Assembly (NCBI RefSeq): GCF_003627815.1 | Contig: NZ_CP032698.1 | Span: 3,224,001 to 3,288,000 of the forward strand | DNA length: 64,000 nt | Reading direction: 5' to 3' | Origin: Streptomyces hundungensis | GTDB lineage: Bacteria > Actinomycetota > Actinomycetes > Streptomycetales > Streptomycetaceae | Shown: positions 1-6,978 of the stretch, one piece after another | Position numbering within the stretch: position 1 is the first letter of the stretch | Layout: each line of letters opens with the position of its first letter | Notes under the pieces: model-generated | Seen by the model: only the letters and a program-made list of their open reading frames with translations | What the model was told of the DNA's origin: nothing | Databases searched by the model: none | Program-made: the position numbers and the translations under genes

Positions 1-1968
1 GTCGCCGGCGCGCAGGAGGTGGTGGAAGCGGCGCCGGTTCGGCTCGATGTCCTCCAGGGTGCGCCACTCGCCGCGCGGCCGGGTCCGGCGCTCGTACCAG
101 GACGCGATCTGCCGTTCCACTGCCTGCCTCCTGTGGGGTCCGTTGCGGGGCATGCGTCCGTAGGCGATCTCCGCGTCCAGCGGGTGCAGCGCGAAGGTGC
201 GGTGCGCGCGGTCCACGGAGACCAGGTGTCTGCGGACGAGGGAGATGAGGACGGGGGCCGCGGGCAGCTCCGGGTCGAGCCCGGCCAGGATCTCCTCGAC
301 GTCGTGCTGGCCGACCGGTGTGCGCAGTGCGGCGAGCACGCCGAGGACGGCGTGCGCCCGCGCGTCGAGCCGTTTGTAGCGATCCTGTGCGAGGTCGGCG
401 ACGACGTCGTGGCGCCGTGTGAAGTCCTTGAGCACGTCTTGGAGGCTGGGCAGCAGCACCGTGTCGTCGGCGAGCGCGCCGATGAGCAGTTCCAGGGCGC
501 GGGGAACGCCGTGCACATGGACGGCGGCGTGCAGCAGTTCGTCGTCGGACAGTTGCGCCATGCCGAGGCTGCCGTCCCGGTCGAGTTCGCGCAGCAGGGC
601 CGCCGCCTCGGCGGGGCCGAGTCCCTCGGAGAGTTCGACGTGGGCGGCGAAGCGCCGCAGTTCGGGCGCGAGGCGCACGGGCACCTGGCTGGTGACCAGG
701 AGCCGCGGGGTGGAGCGGACCCGGAAGAGCCAGTCGAGGATGACGGCCAGTTCCTCGTCGGCGATGCTGCCGTCGTCGTCGAGCAGGTCCTCCAGGTTGT
801 CCATGAGGACGACGACCAGACGCTCGCCGAGGGCCGCATGCAGTTCGGCGAGCCGGTCCTGCGCCGTCCCGCCCGCCGTCCAGACGTCCCGCAGCCGCGC
901 CAGGCACTCGGGGCCGAGCAGCCGGGCACAGTCGAAGTAGAGCCGTTCCAGGGAGATCCCGGAGGTCCGGGTGGAGAGGTTGACCAGGCCGGACGGCACC
1001 GGGCCCTGGACGGTGCCCGGCCATGAGCCCCGGTCGAGGAGGTCCATGACCTTCGCCGCCAGGGCGCTCTTGCCTATGCCGCGCGGGCCGGTGATGGTGA
1101 CCATCCGGATCGCGGGGTCGCTCAAGTGGCGTGCGACGGCGTCGCGTTCACTGGTGCGGTTCTTGAACAGCTCGATCCCGTACGCGACCGGCACGCCCAC
1201 CACCCGCAGGTCGGGGGCGCGTGCACCGGGGACGCGTGCACCGGGCGGCTCCCCCGGCCCCTCGAGCGGCAGCGGCCCGGGGCCGGGGAGGCGGAGGAGC
1301 CGGGCCAGTTCCCCGCGCTCGTCGGCGCCGAGCCCGCGCAGCGCGTGGTCCAGGCGTACCGCGGTGAGCCGGCCCGGGCCCTCCGAGCGGTGGTGCTCGG
1401 CGACGACACCGATGATGAGGTGACCGGCCCACACCGCCGCACCGGACATCCCCGCCCAGGGCGAGGCCCCGGGGTCGGGGTCCGCGCCGGCCGGGGCGAC
1501 CGTCATCTCCAGGGTGCCGGTGCGCAGGTTGGACAGGGCGGCCACGGTCCCGTCCGCCTGGTGCAGTTCGCGGAAGGTGCCCTCGCGGCGGGTGCGGCGC
1601 TTCCACAGCGGGAACCCGGCGGCATACACGTCGATCACCCCGTGCCGGTCGTCGGCGATCCGTCCGAAGCGGGCCGGCTCGACCACCGCCGGGGCGTCCG
1701 GCGGCGGCACGACGCTCAGGACGGCGAGGTCGCTGTGCCGGTCCGCCCAGGTCACGGTCGCGGGAGCCGACCATTCGCCGTCCCGGTCGGCGTCGCACCG
1801 TACGACCACGGCGGTCGCGTCGGCGACCACATGGGCTGCGGTCAGGACGGCGCGGGCACAGACGCGGTAGCCGGAACCGCGTCTGCGGCCGCTGCCGGTC
1901 TCGACGATGATCTCGGCGATCCGGTGCGGGTCGAGCCCTGGCCCGTCGGCCACGGGCTCATCTCTCAT
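1..1968 (-). CDS. Trypsin-like serine protease fused to P-loop NTPase (3' end outside window)
   Basis: An open minus-strand frame runs without a stop from the ATG at 1968 to the window edge (656 codons visible). The N-terminal part is a chymotrypsin-fold protease: His46 in TAAHVVAD, Asp80 in HSDLAVL and Ser175 in GMSGAAV form the expected triad. A P-loop NTPase follows, with Walker A GPRGIGKSALA (Lys300) and a Walker-B-like stretch VVVLMDNLEDLLDDD, resembling STAND/AP-ATPase proteins. The last visible part is probably the helical region behind the NTPase. The start overlaps the stop of the upstream Trypco2 gene by 11 bp, so the two are co-translated. In the family this combination belongs to NTP-dependent conflict/defence systems; the trigger and target here are unknown. 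A C-terminal sensor or repeat domain may lie outside the window. Confidence 0.85.
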   Translation of the reverse strand, partial: MRDEPVADGPGLDPHRIAEIIVETGSGRRRGSGYRVCARAVLTAAHVVADATAVVVRCDADRDGEWSAPATVTWADRHSDLAVLSVVPPPDAPAVVEPARFGRIADDRHGVIDVYAAGFPLWKRRTRREGTFRELHQADGTVAALSNLRTGTLEMTVAPAGADPDPGASPWAGMSGAAVWAGHLIIGVVAEHHRSEGPGRLTAVRLDHALRGLGADERGELARLLRLPGPGPLPLEGPGEPPGARVPGARAPDLRVVGVPVAYGIELFKNRTSERDAVARHLSDPAIRMVTITGPRGIGKSALAAKVMDLLDRGSWPGTVQGPVPSGLVNLSTRTSGISLERLYFDCARLLGPECLARLRDVWTAGGTAQDRLAELHAALGERLVVVLMDNLEDLLDDDGSIADEELAVILDWLFRVRSTPRLLVTSQVPVRLAPELRRFAAHVELSEGLGPAEAAALLRELDRDGSLGMAQLSDDELLHAAVHVHGVPRALELLIGALADDTVLLPSLQDVLKDFTRRHDVVADLAQDRYKRLDARAHAVLGVLAALRTPVGQHDVEEILAGLDPELPAAPVLISLVRRHLVSVDRAHRTFALHPLDAEIAYGRMPRNGPHRRQAVERQIASWYERRTRPRGEWRTLEDIEPNRRRFHHLLRAGD

Positions 1969-2296
1969 CGAGCAGTTCGTCCCCGGAGATCAGCGCGGGC
2001 CGGTCGGCGTCGTCCGCCCCGACGGGTCTGAGCGTGAGCATGATGCGCTGGGTGACCGACTGGGCGGTGCGCGCCGAGTGGTGCACGTCGAAGACCCAGA
2101 ACCGCACCTTGGCGCCCGGCTCCCGGCTCCGCTCCACGCCCACGGTCAGTTCGAGGTCGAGCTTCTCGGCCTGGAACCGCAGCCCCTGGCCTTCGCCGTC
2201 GGCCATGGCCCGGCTCAGCTCGGACCTCAACTGGGCGATCATGTCGGCCAGTTCCACCGCGTCGTCCACCCTGAACCCCCGCGCCTCGCCCGACAC
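1958..2296 (-). CDS. Trypco2 (trypsin-co-occurring domain 2) family protein
   Basis: A small protein of about 112 residues. Its core begins FRVDDAVELADMIAQLRSEL, continues with LRFQAEKLDLELTVGVE and then VRFWVFDVHH, which I recognise as the Trypco2 pattern: an N-terminal helix followed by beta strands. Family members are encoded beside trypsin-like protease/NTPase genes, as here. The GTG at 2296 was chosen because the domain starts a few residues later; a GTG six codons downstream is possible, and the frame upstream of 2296 is not domain-like. The role is presumably partner or regulator of the downstream protease; this is inference from gene pairing. Confidence 0.7.
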   Translation of the reverse strand: MSGEARGFRVDDAVELADMIAQLRSELSRAMADGEGQGLRFQAEKLDLELTVGVERSREPGAKVRFWVFDVHHSARTAQSVTQRIMLTLRPVGADDADRPALISGDELLDER

Positions 2297-2624
2297 CGCC
2301 CGGTCCGCCTCGCCCGTCGAGCATACCGAGGGCTCGCCAACTGGACCTGTGTCCGATCGACTTCGAGCCAGGGCACCCTCAGGCCTATCACATCGGTACG
2401 CCGACCGTCGATGGCCCGGGGCCCCCGGCCGAGGTCGGTACCGGGCGAGCACGTCCCGACCCGGGAAAATCCGCAGGTCGACGGGGTGTGCGGCCGCAAC
2501 TCCTCCCGTTTGAGGGGCGGTTGGGGCGCCTTCCTGTGTTGCCGGTGTATTGCAATTATGTTGCTTGACAACTCCGCGGGAGACCGTGCAAGGTCGAAAG
2601 CCGGAAGATCGCGACGGGGGGTTC
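2297..2624. promoter_or_regulatory. Divergent intergenic region, probable start of thiopeptide operon transcription
   Basis: This region of 328 bases lies between the divergent Trypco2 gene and the first YcaO gene. I see no gene in it. It contains TTGACA at 2565-2570, a good -35 match in a locally AT-richer stretch (ATTGCAATTATGTTGC at 2550-2564), but no convincing -10 at the right spacing. A purine-rich run at 2612-2621 (GACGGGGGG) can serve as ribosome binding site for the YcaO start. No operator could be assigned. Confidence 0.35.
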
Positions 2625-3974
2625 GTGGTGCGACGGGGGAAGTCGGAAGATGTCAGCGCGCCTGAATTGCGGCGCATCGCCTCGCTGGTCTCGCCCTACG
2701 GCCTGGTGTCCCGCACGACCGCGGTTCCGGCCACCGAGGGCGACCCCGCGTTCGCCGTCCACGTCTCCAGCATCGGCGACCCGTCACAGGTACTGACCAG
2801 CCTGCGCGGCTGGCGCAACAGCGGCGACATGGGCAACGTCAACGGCGTCGGCAGCGCGCTCGACGGTGAACGCGCCCGCTTGGTCTCCATCGCCGAGGCC
2901 CTTGAACGGTACTCGGTCTGCTCCTGGCACGACGACGACCTCGTGGTGGCCGCCGAGGCGGAGCTCACCGAGGAGTGCGTGTCGCCCCAGCGGTGGCCGC
3001 GGTGCTCCGAGAGCGAGTTCGCCCGCGACGACTGCGGCCTCGTGCCCTACGACCCGTCCGTCCCCATCCGGTGGGCCCGGGCCTGGTCACTGACGCGCAG
3101 ACGCAGCGTCCTGGTGCCGGCCGTCGCCGTCCATCTGCACATGACGCCCCAGTCGCCGTCGGAGCTGTTCACCCGCGGGGTCACCACCGGCGCGGCCGTC
3201 CACTCCGACCTCCGCAGCGCCGTCCTCGGCGGCCTCCTGGAAGTCGTCGAGCGGGACGCGCTCTCGCTGTCCTGGCTCCAGCGCCTGCCGCTGCCGGAGC
3301 TGTCGATCGACCCCGAAGCCCTCGACGCGGACACCCGCGCCCACTACGAGACCGGGAGCTCCGGCCACCTCTCGATCCGGGTCTTCGACGCGACGACCGA
3401 CTTCGGCATCCCCGTCCTCTACGCGATCCAACTGGCCGACCACGAACCGTCGTTGGCGCAGATCGTGTGCGCCACCTGCGACCTCGACCCGCGGCGTGCG
3501 CTCGGCAAGCTCTACCGGGAACTGGCCGCGCTGCGCATCGCACTGCGCGACCATGTGCGGCGCGGCCCGGTGGACCGGCCCGACGACGGCACGGTCAGCG
3601 TGATCGGCTCGGCCGCCTACAACGCCTCCCGGGACCGCCGGCACGTCTTCGCCCATCTGCTGGAGGGCGAGCGCCCGCTGCGGAGCATCGACGCGCTGCC
3701 CGGCCTGCCGGCCGGCGCCGACCCGCTGGGCACCGCGGTGTCCCGGCTGGCCGAGCGGGGCGCCGAGGTCCTGGCGGTCGACATCACCACCGACGAGGCG
3801 CGCCAGGTCGGGATGCACGCGGTGAAGGTGCTGGTCCCGGAGGCCGTGCCGCTCTCCTTCATCCACAGCGAGCGCTACCTCGCCACGCCGAGGCTGTACG
3901 CCGCGCCCACCGCGATGGGCCATGAGAGACGCGCGGGAGAGTCGGTGAACCCGGAGCCCCAGCCCTTCGCGTAG
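2625..3974 (+). CDS. YcaO-domain azoline cyclodehydratase (first of two)
   Basis: YcaO (TOMM D-type) protein of about 449 residues. These enzymes use ATP to activate the peptide amide and cyclise Cys, Ser or Thr to azolines. The ATP/Mg-binding signatures are visible as SIAEALERYSVCSW and LGGLLEVVERDALSLSW, with the downstream AALRIALRDH helix. The C-terminus ends PEPQPFA, matching the PxPxP tail that places the carboxylate in the active site of azoline-forming YcaOs. There is no N-terminal leader-binding domain, so it needs a separate ThiF-like partner, presumably the next gene 15 bp downstream. Start: tandem GTGs at 2625 and 2628 follow a G-rich ribosome binding site; the upstream ATG-frame extension (from 2550) has no family similarity. 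It heads the plus-strand thiopeptide operon. Confidence 0.88.
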   Translation: MVRRGKSEDVSAPELRRIASLVSPYGLVSRTTAVPATEGDPAFAVHVSSIGDPSQVLTSLRGWRNSGDMGNVNGVGSALDGERARLVSIAEALERYSVCSWHDDDLVVAAEAELTEECVSPQRWPRCSESEFARDDCGLVPYDPSVPIRWARAWSLTRRRSVLVPAVAVHLHMTPQSPSELFTRGVTTGAAVHSDLRSAVLGGLLEVVERDALSLSWLQRLPLPELSIDPEALDADTRAHYETGSSGHLSIRVFDATTDFGIPVLYAIQLADHEPSLAQIVCATCDLDPRRALGKLYRELAALRIALRDHVRRGPVDRPDDGTVSVIGSAAYNASRDRRHVFAHLLEGERPLRSIDALPGLPAGADPLGTAVSRLAERGAEVLAVDITTDEARQVGMHAVKVLVPEAVPLSFIHSERYLATPRLYAAPTAMGHERRAGESVNPEPQPFA

Positions 3975-3989
3975 AGAGGAACACACGAC

Positions 3990-4598
3990 GTGTCACCCGA
4001 GGAACCGACGAACTGTCTGTATCTGGTGCGGGACGCGTTCGGGGAGCAGTACGCCGAGGCGTACGCGATCTCCCCCGTGGTCCGGGTCACCGGCGAAGAA
4101 CTCCCCGACGACACCCGGCTCACCCGCGCCCGAGCGATCGTGGTGGTGCACTCCGGGCGCCTGGAGGAACTGCGGGACGCAGTCGACCGGTTCGGGTTCG
4201 AACGAGGCGTTCCGACGGTGGGCCTCGAACTGCTTCCCACCCGGATCGTGTGCGGTCCCGCCGTGATCCCCGGCGCCACCGCCTGCTACTCCTGCTATTC
4301 GCGGCGCATCGAGCAGCACCGCGATCCCGCACAGCCCTATGACGTGGGCCCGGCGACGCGGGGCCTGCCGGAAGGTTTCGGCCGCCCGCACCTCGCGATC
4401 GCCCACGGTCTGCTGACCCTCGCCCTGGCCGAGCTGCGCACCGGCCCCGCCGGACTCGGCGGCACGGTCCGCACCTTCGACCTCGTCGCCGGGACGTTGT
4501 CCAGCGCGTCGACGGTGGCGGTGGACCGCTGTGCCCGGTGCGGCGAGCGGCTGCGCGAGCCCGCGCCGGACGCCGATCGTGTGGTCGGGCTGCCCTAG
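3990..4598 (+). CDS. Small TOMM leader peptide-binding / ThiF-like partner protein
   Basis: 202-residue protein with GTG start at 3990 and ribosome binding site AGAGGAA about 8 nt upstream. It contains a Rossmann-like segment (IVVVHSGRLEELRDAV) followed by TACYSCYSRR and, near the end, CARCGE: two CxxC pairs like the structural zinc site of E1/ThiF-related TOMM C proteins. It is far shorter than full ThiF-like partners (300-400 residues) and lacks an evident adenylation loop, consistent with Ocin-ThiF-like proteins that only bind leader peptide and dock the YcaO. It sits between the stand-alone YcaO and the ThiF-SagB fusion, and I infer that it serves the stand-alone YcaO. The stop codon lies inside the first unit of a 33-bp tandem repeat. 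Confidence 0.65.
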   Translation: MSPEEPTNCLYLVRDAFGEQYAEAYAISPVVRVTGEELPDDTRLTRARAIVVVHSGRLEELRDAVDRFGFERGVPTVGLELLPTRIVCGPAVIPGATACYSCYSRRIEQHRDPAQPYDVGPATRGLPEGFGRPHLAIAHGLLTLALAELRTGPAGLGGTVRTFDLVAGTLSSASTVAVDRCARCGERLREPAPDADRVVGLP

Positions 4599-4650
4599 CC
4601 GTCGCGCTTCGTAGTGATCGGGCTGCCCCAGCTTTCGAGCTTCGTAGTGA
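4585..4650 (+). repeat. 33-bp imperfect tandem duplication across a gene end
   Basis: Two adjacent 33-bp units, 4585-4617 and 4618-4650, both begin TCGGGCTGCCC and end GCTTCGTAGTGA, with four differences between them. The first unit contains the last codons and TAG stop of the upstream gene. The second ends at the GAGGAG ribosome binding site of the next gene. It looks like a local slippage duplication that spaced the two genes apart. Confidence 0.85.
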
Positions 4651-4662
4651 GGAGTGCAACTC

Positions 4663-6276
4663 ATGGCCGCTGAGGTCAAGGCGGAGACGATCGGCCGGGC
4701 CGCGCACCGCGACCGGCAGATCGCGGTGCCCGTGCGTCCCGCGGTGCGCCGGGGCGTCCGGCTGCGTCAGTCCGGCGACGCGGTGATGCTCGACGGCGCG
4801 GACAAACGGCAGGTCTTCACCGGTCGCTTCGCCCGGGACAGCCTGAGCCGGCTGGTCGCCGCGTGCGACGGCACCGCCACCCACGCCCAGCTCGCCGAGG
4901 TGACCGGCCTCCAGGAGCCGGTCGTCTACAAGTCCCTGGCCCTGCTGTGGGCGTCGGGCGTGGTGGAGGAGGGCGCCCCGGACGGTGAACTGCCGCCGGT
5001 GGCACCGGAGTTGGCGTGCTTCCTGTCGCGCCTGGGCAACTCCACCGGTGTGAACCCGTCCTGGACGCGGGGCGCCGAGCGGCTGGGCCGTGCCACGGTC
5101 CGGCTGGCCGGGGACCGCGCCCTCGTCGAGGCGGCGACGCGCTGTCTGACCGGCGTGTGCACGGTGGTGGCCGACGGCGACGGGCCACCGGCGGCGACGG
5201 ACACCCTCGTCGTGTTCTTCGAGACGCCGCGGTCCCGGCCGGAACTCGCCGCGCTGCACGACCGGTGCCGGCGCGAGGGCCGCCCCCTGCTGCGGGTCCG
5301 GGCGGGCACGGACTCGATGGTCGTCGGACCCTATGTGGACCCCGGGTTCACACCGTGTCTGGGGTGCGCCACCTCGGGCGAGGACGACCTGGACGGCGCC
5401 CCCGATGAGCACGCGTACGACCTGATCGCCGGTCTGGTCACCCACCATGTCCTGGCGCTGGTCGCACGGTCGACGATGACCCATCTGCCGCTCGACGCGG
5501 CCGTCGTCGACCTGACGACCCTGACCACGAAGTACCGCGCGAGCGCGAGCCGTCCCGGCTGCCCCGACTGCTCGTTCAGTCAGGGTCCGACCGCCGCCGT
5601 GCCGCCGGCCGGCGCCCTGTACGAGGCGGCGGTGGCGATCCCGCCGCGCCAATTCCTCGACCCCAAGGGCCACTTGGCGCACTACCAGTCCTCGAACATC
5701 AAGCTCCAGTCGGAGTTCCGGTCCTGGCCCACCTGCCCACGGCTGCCGCTGCCCCCGGCCGAGGTGTCGCGCCTCGCCGGCGCCCCGGCCGGGGACCGGG
5801 CGAAGCTCGGCGACACCGATGTGTCGCTGCTGCTCGCGGTGGCCTTCGGCATCCGCGAGCAGTCCGCCGACGGCTGGGTGAAGCGGTGGACCGCGGCGGC
5901 CGGGAACATCGGCTCGGCCGGCGCGTATCTGGTGAGCCGGGACGCGTCCGTGCTGCCGGTCGGCGGGTACGCCTACGTCGAACCGGACCACGCGCTCGCC
6001 CACCTCACCACGGGCGGCGCCCCGCCGCCGGGAGAGCGGCCCCTGCTGCTCGTCGTCACCGCCAACCTCAAGAAGGTGGTGCGCAAGTACGGCACGTTCG
6101 GCCTGCGGCTCGCCCTGCTCGACGCGGGCTGCGCGCTGACCGCGGCCCGCAGGGTCGCCGGCCACCTCGCGCTCGGCTTCTCGCTCGCCACCGACTGGGA
6201 CGACGAAGCCCTCGGCGACTACCTGGGGATCTCACCGAACGAAGAGCCCATAGCGGCCGTCATGGAACTGGGGTAA
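4663..6276 (+). CDS. ThiF-like leader-binding domain fused to SagB-like nitroreductase domain
   Basis: 537-residue protein starting at ATG 4663, 8 nt after GAGGAG; an in-frame GTG three codons earlier lies inside that ribosome binding site. Residues 1-95 look like the winged-helix leader-recognition region (GRFARDSLSRLVAACDG...TGLQEPVVYKSLALLWASGVV). Residues 100-315 are ThiF/Ocin-like, with two CxxC pairs (FTPCLGC and PGCPDC). From about residue 325 the sequence becomes nitroreductase/SagB-like: LLLAVAFGIREQ, AAAGNIGSAGAYLVSRD, and KYGTFGLRLALLDAGCALTAARRVAG near the end. SagB-type proteins are FMN enzymes oxidising azolines to azoles. The fused domain lacks the usual N-terminal R-RS-R FMN-contact motif, so catalytic competence is uncertain; it could be structural, with the free dehydrogenase downstream supplying activity. 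Confidence 0.75.
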   Translation: MAAEVKAETIGRAAHRDRQIAVPVRPAVRRGVRLRQSGDAVMLDGADKRQVFTGRFARDSLSRLVAACDGTATHAQLAEVTGLQEPVVYKSLALLWASGVVEEGAPDGELPPVAPELACFLSRLGNSTGVNPSWTRGAERLGRATVRLAGDRALVEAATRCLTGVCTVVADGDGPPAATDTLVVFFETPRSRPELAALHDRCRREGRPLLRVRAGTDSMVVGPYVDPGFTPCLGCATSGEDDLDGAPDEHAYDLIAGLVTHHVLALVARSTMTHLPLDAAVVDLTTLTTKYRASASRPGCPDCSFSQGPTAAVPPAGALYEAAVAIPPRQFLDPKGHLAHYQSSNIKLQSEFRSWPTCPRLPLPPAEVSRLAGAPAGDRAKLGDTDVSLLLAVAFGIREQSADGWVKRWTAAAGNIGSAGAYLVSRDASVLPVGGYAYVEPDHALAHLTTGGAPPPGERPLLLVVTANLKKVVRKYGTFGLRLALLDAGCALTAARRVAGHLALGFSLATDWDDEALGDYLGISPNEEPIAAVMELG

Positions 6277-6278
6277 CC

Positions 6279-6977
6279 GTGCGCTCCGACCTGTCCACGA
6301 TGCGTCCCCTTCTCGACGGCTTTGCCTCCCGCGCCGTCACGAGCGACGGCCTCGCGGCGCGCCGCTCGCCCGCCCCCTTCCCCGACGCCACCCCGGTCGA
6401 GCTGCCGGACGAGGACGCCGGTACCGGCCGCGACTTCCACCGAACGCTGCTCGAACGGCGCTCGTCGCTGCGGTACGCGGACGCGCCGGTCCGCACCGAG
6501 CTGGTGCTGCGGCTGCTGACCGGCGCCCTCGAGCGCGACAGCCGCGACTGGGGCCTCGACGAACAGGCCGGCCCGCTGGAGGCGTTCGTGTTCGCGCTGC
6601 GCAGCGAGGGGATGCCCGCCGGGGTGTACCGGGTCACCGCCCGCGAGGCGTCCCTCATCGCGCCCGCCTCGGCGCTCGGCGACCCCGAAAACCTGGGCGT
6701 ACAGCGCGAGTTCGCCGGGGCGGGCGGGATCGTCAGCATGTACGCGGCACTCGACCGGGCCGATTCCTGGGCGGGTGCGCACGGCTACCGCATCGGTGTG
6801 ACGCGGGCGTCGATGGCGCTGTACGACTTCCACCTGGAGTGCCAGTCCCACGGTCTCGTCGGCACGTTGTTCGGCGGGTTCATCGGCACGGCGGTCCGCA
6901 CCCTCGTCCAGAGCGACGGTGTGACCCGCCACCCTCTGCTCTCCGCGACGTACGCGCTGCCGGAAGCGGGCCAGTGA
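6279..6977 (+). CDS. SagB-type azoline dehydrogenase (nitroreductase family)
   Basis: 232-residue nitroreductase-fold protein. The GTG at 6279 is 2 nt after the preceding stop; the longer upstream frame is antisense-like sequence inside the previous gene. It opens with the family motif FHRTLLERRSSLRYADAPV (phosphate and isoalloxazine contacts of FMN), has the middle segment GVYRVTAREASLI, and ends with GYRIGVTRASMALYDFHLECQSHGLVG, the SagB-like C-terminal helix region. The predicted role is FMN-dependent oxidation of thiazolines and oxazolines to thiazoles and oxazoles in the precursor core. It is translationally coupled on both sides (2 nt to the upstream gene, 1 nt to the downstream ATG at 6979). 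Confidence 0.85.
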   Translation: MRSDLSTMRPLLDGFASRAVTSDGLAARRSPAPFPDATPVELPDEDAGTGRDFHRTLLERRSSLRYADAPVRTELVLRLLTGALERDSRDWGLDEQAGPLEAFVFALRSEGMPAGVYRVTAREASLIAPASALGDPENLGVQREFAGAGGIVSMYAALDRADSWAGAHGYRIGVTRASMALYDFHLECQSHGLVGTLFGGFIGTAVRTLVQSDGVTRHPLLSATYALPEAGQ

Positions 6978-6978
6978 G

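Noticed and set aside
19..1026. Plus-strand ORF at the left edge
   Set aside because: Shadow of the minus-strand protease/NTPase, whose catalytic and Walker motifs are unmistakable.
4120..6165. Long minus-strand ORF (681 codons) under the ThiF-SagB gene
   Set aside because: Low-complexity Arg/Gly/Ala-rich translation typical of antisense frames in high-GC DNA; the plus strand encodes recognisable domains.
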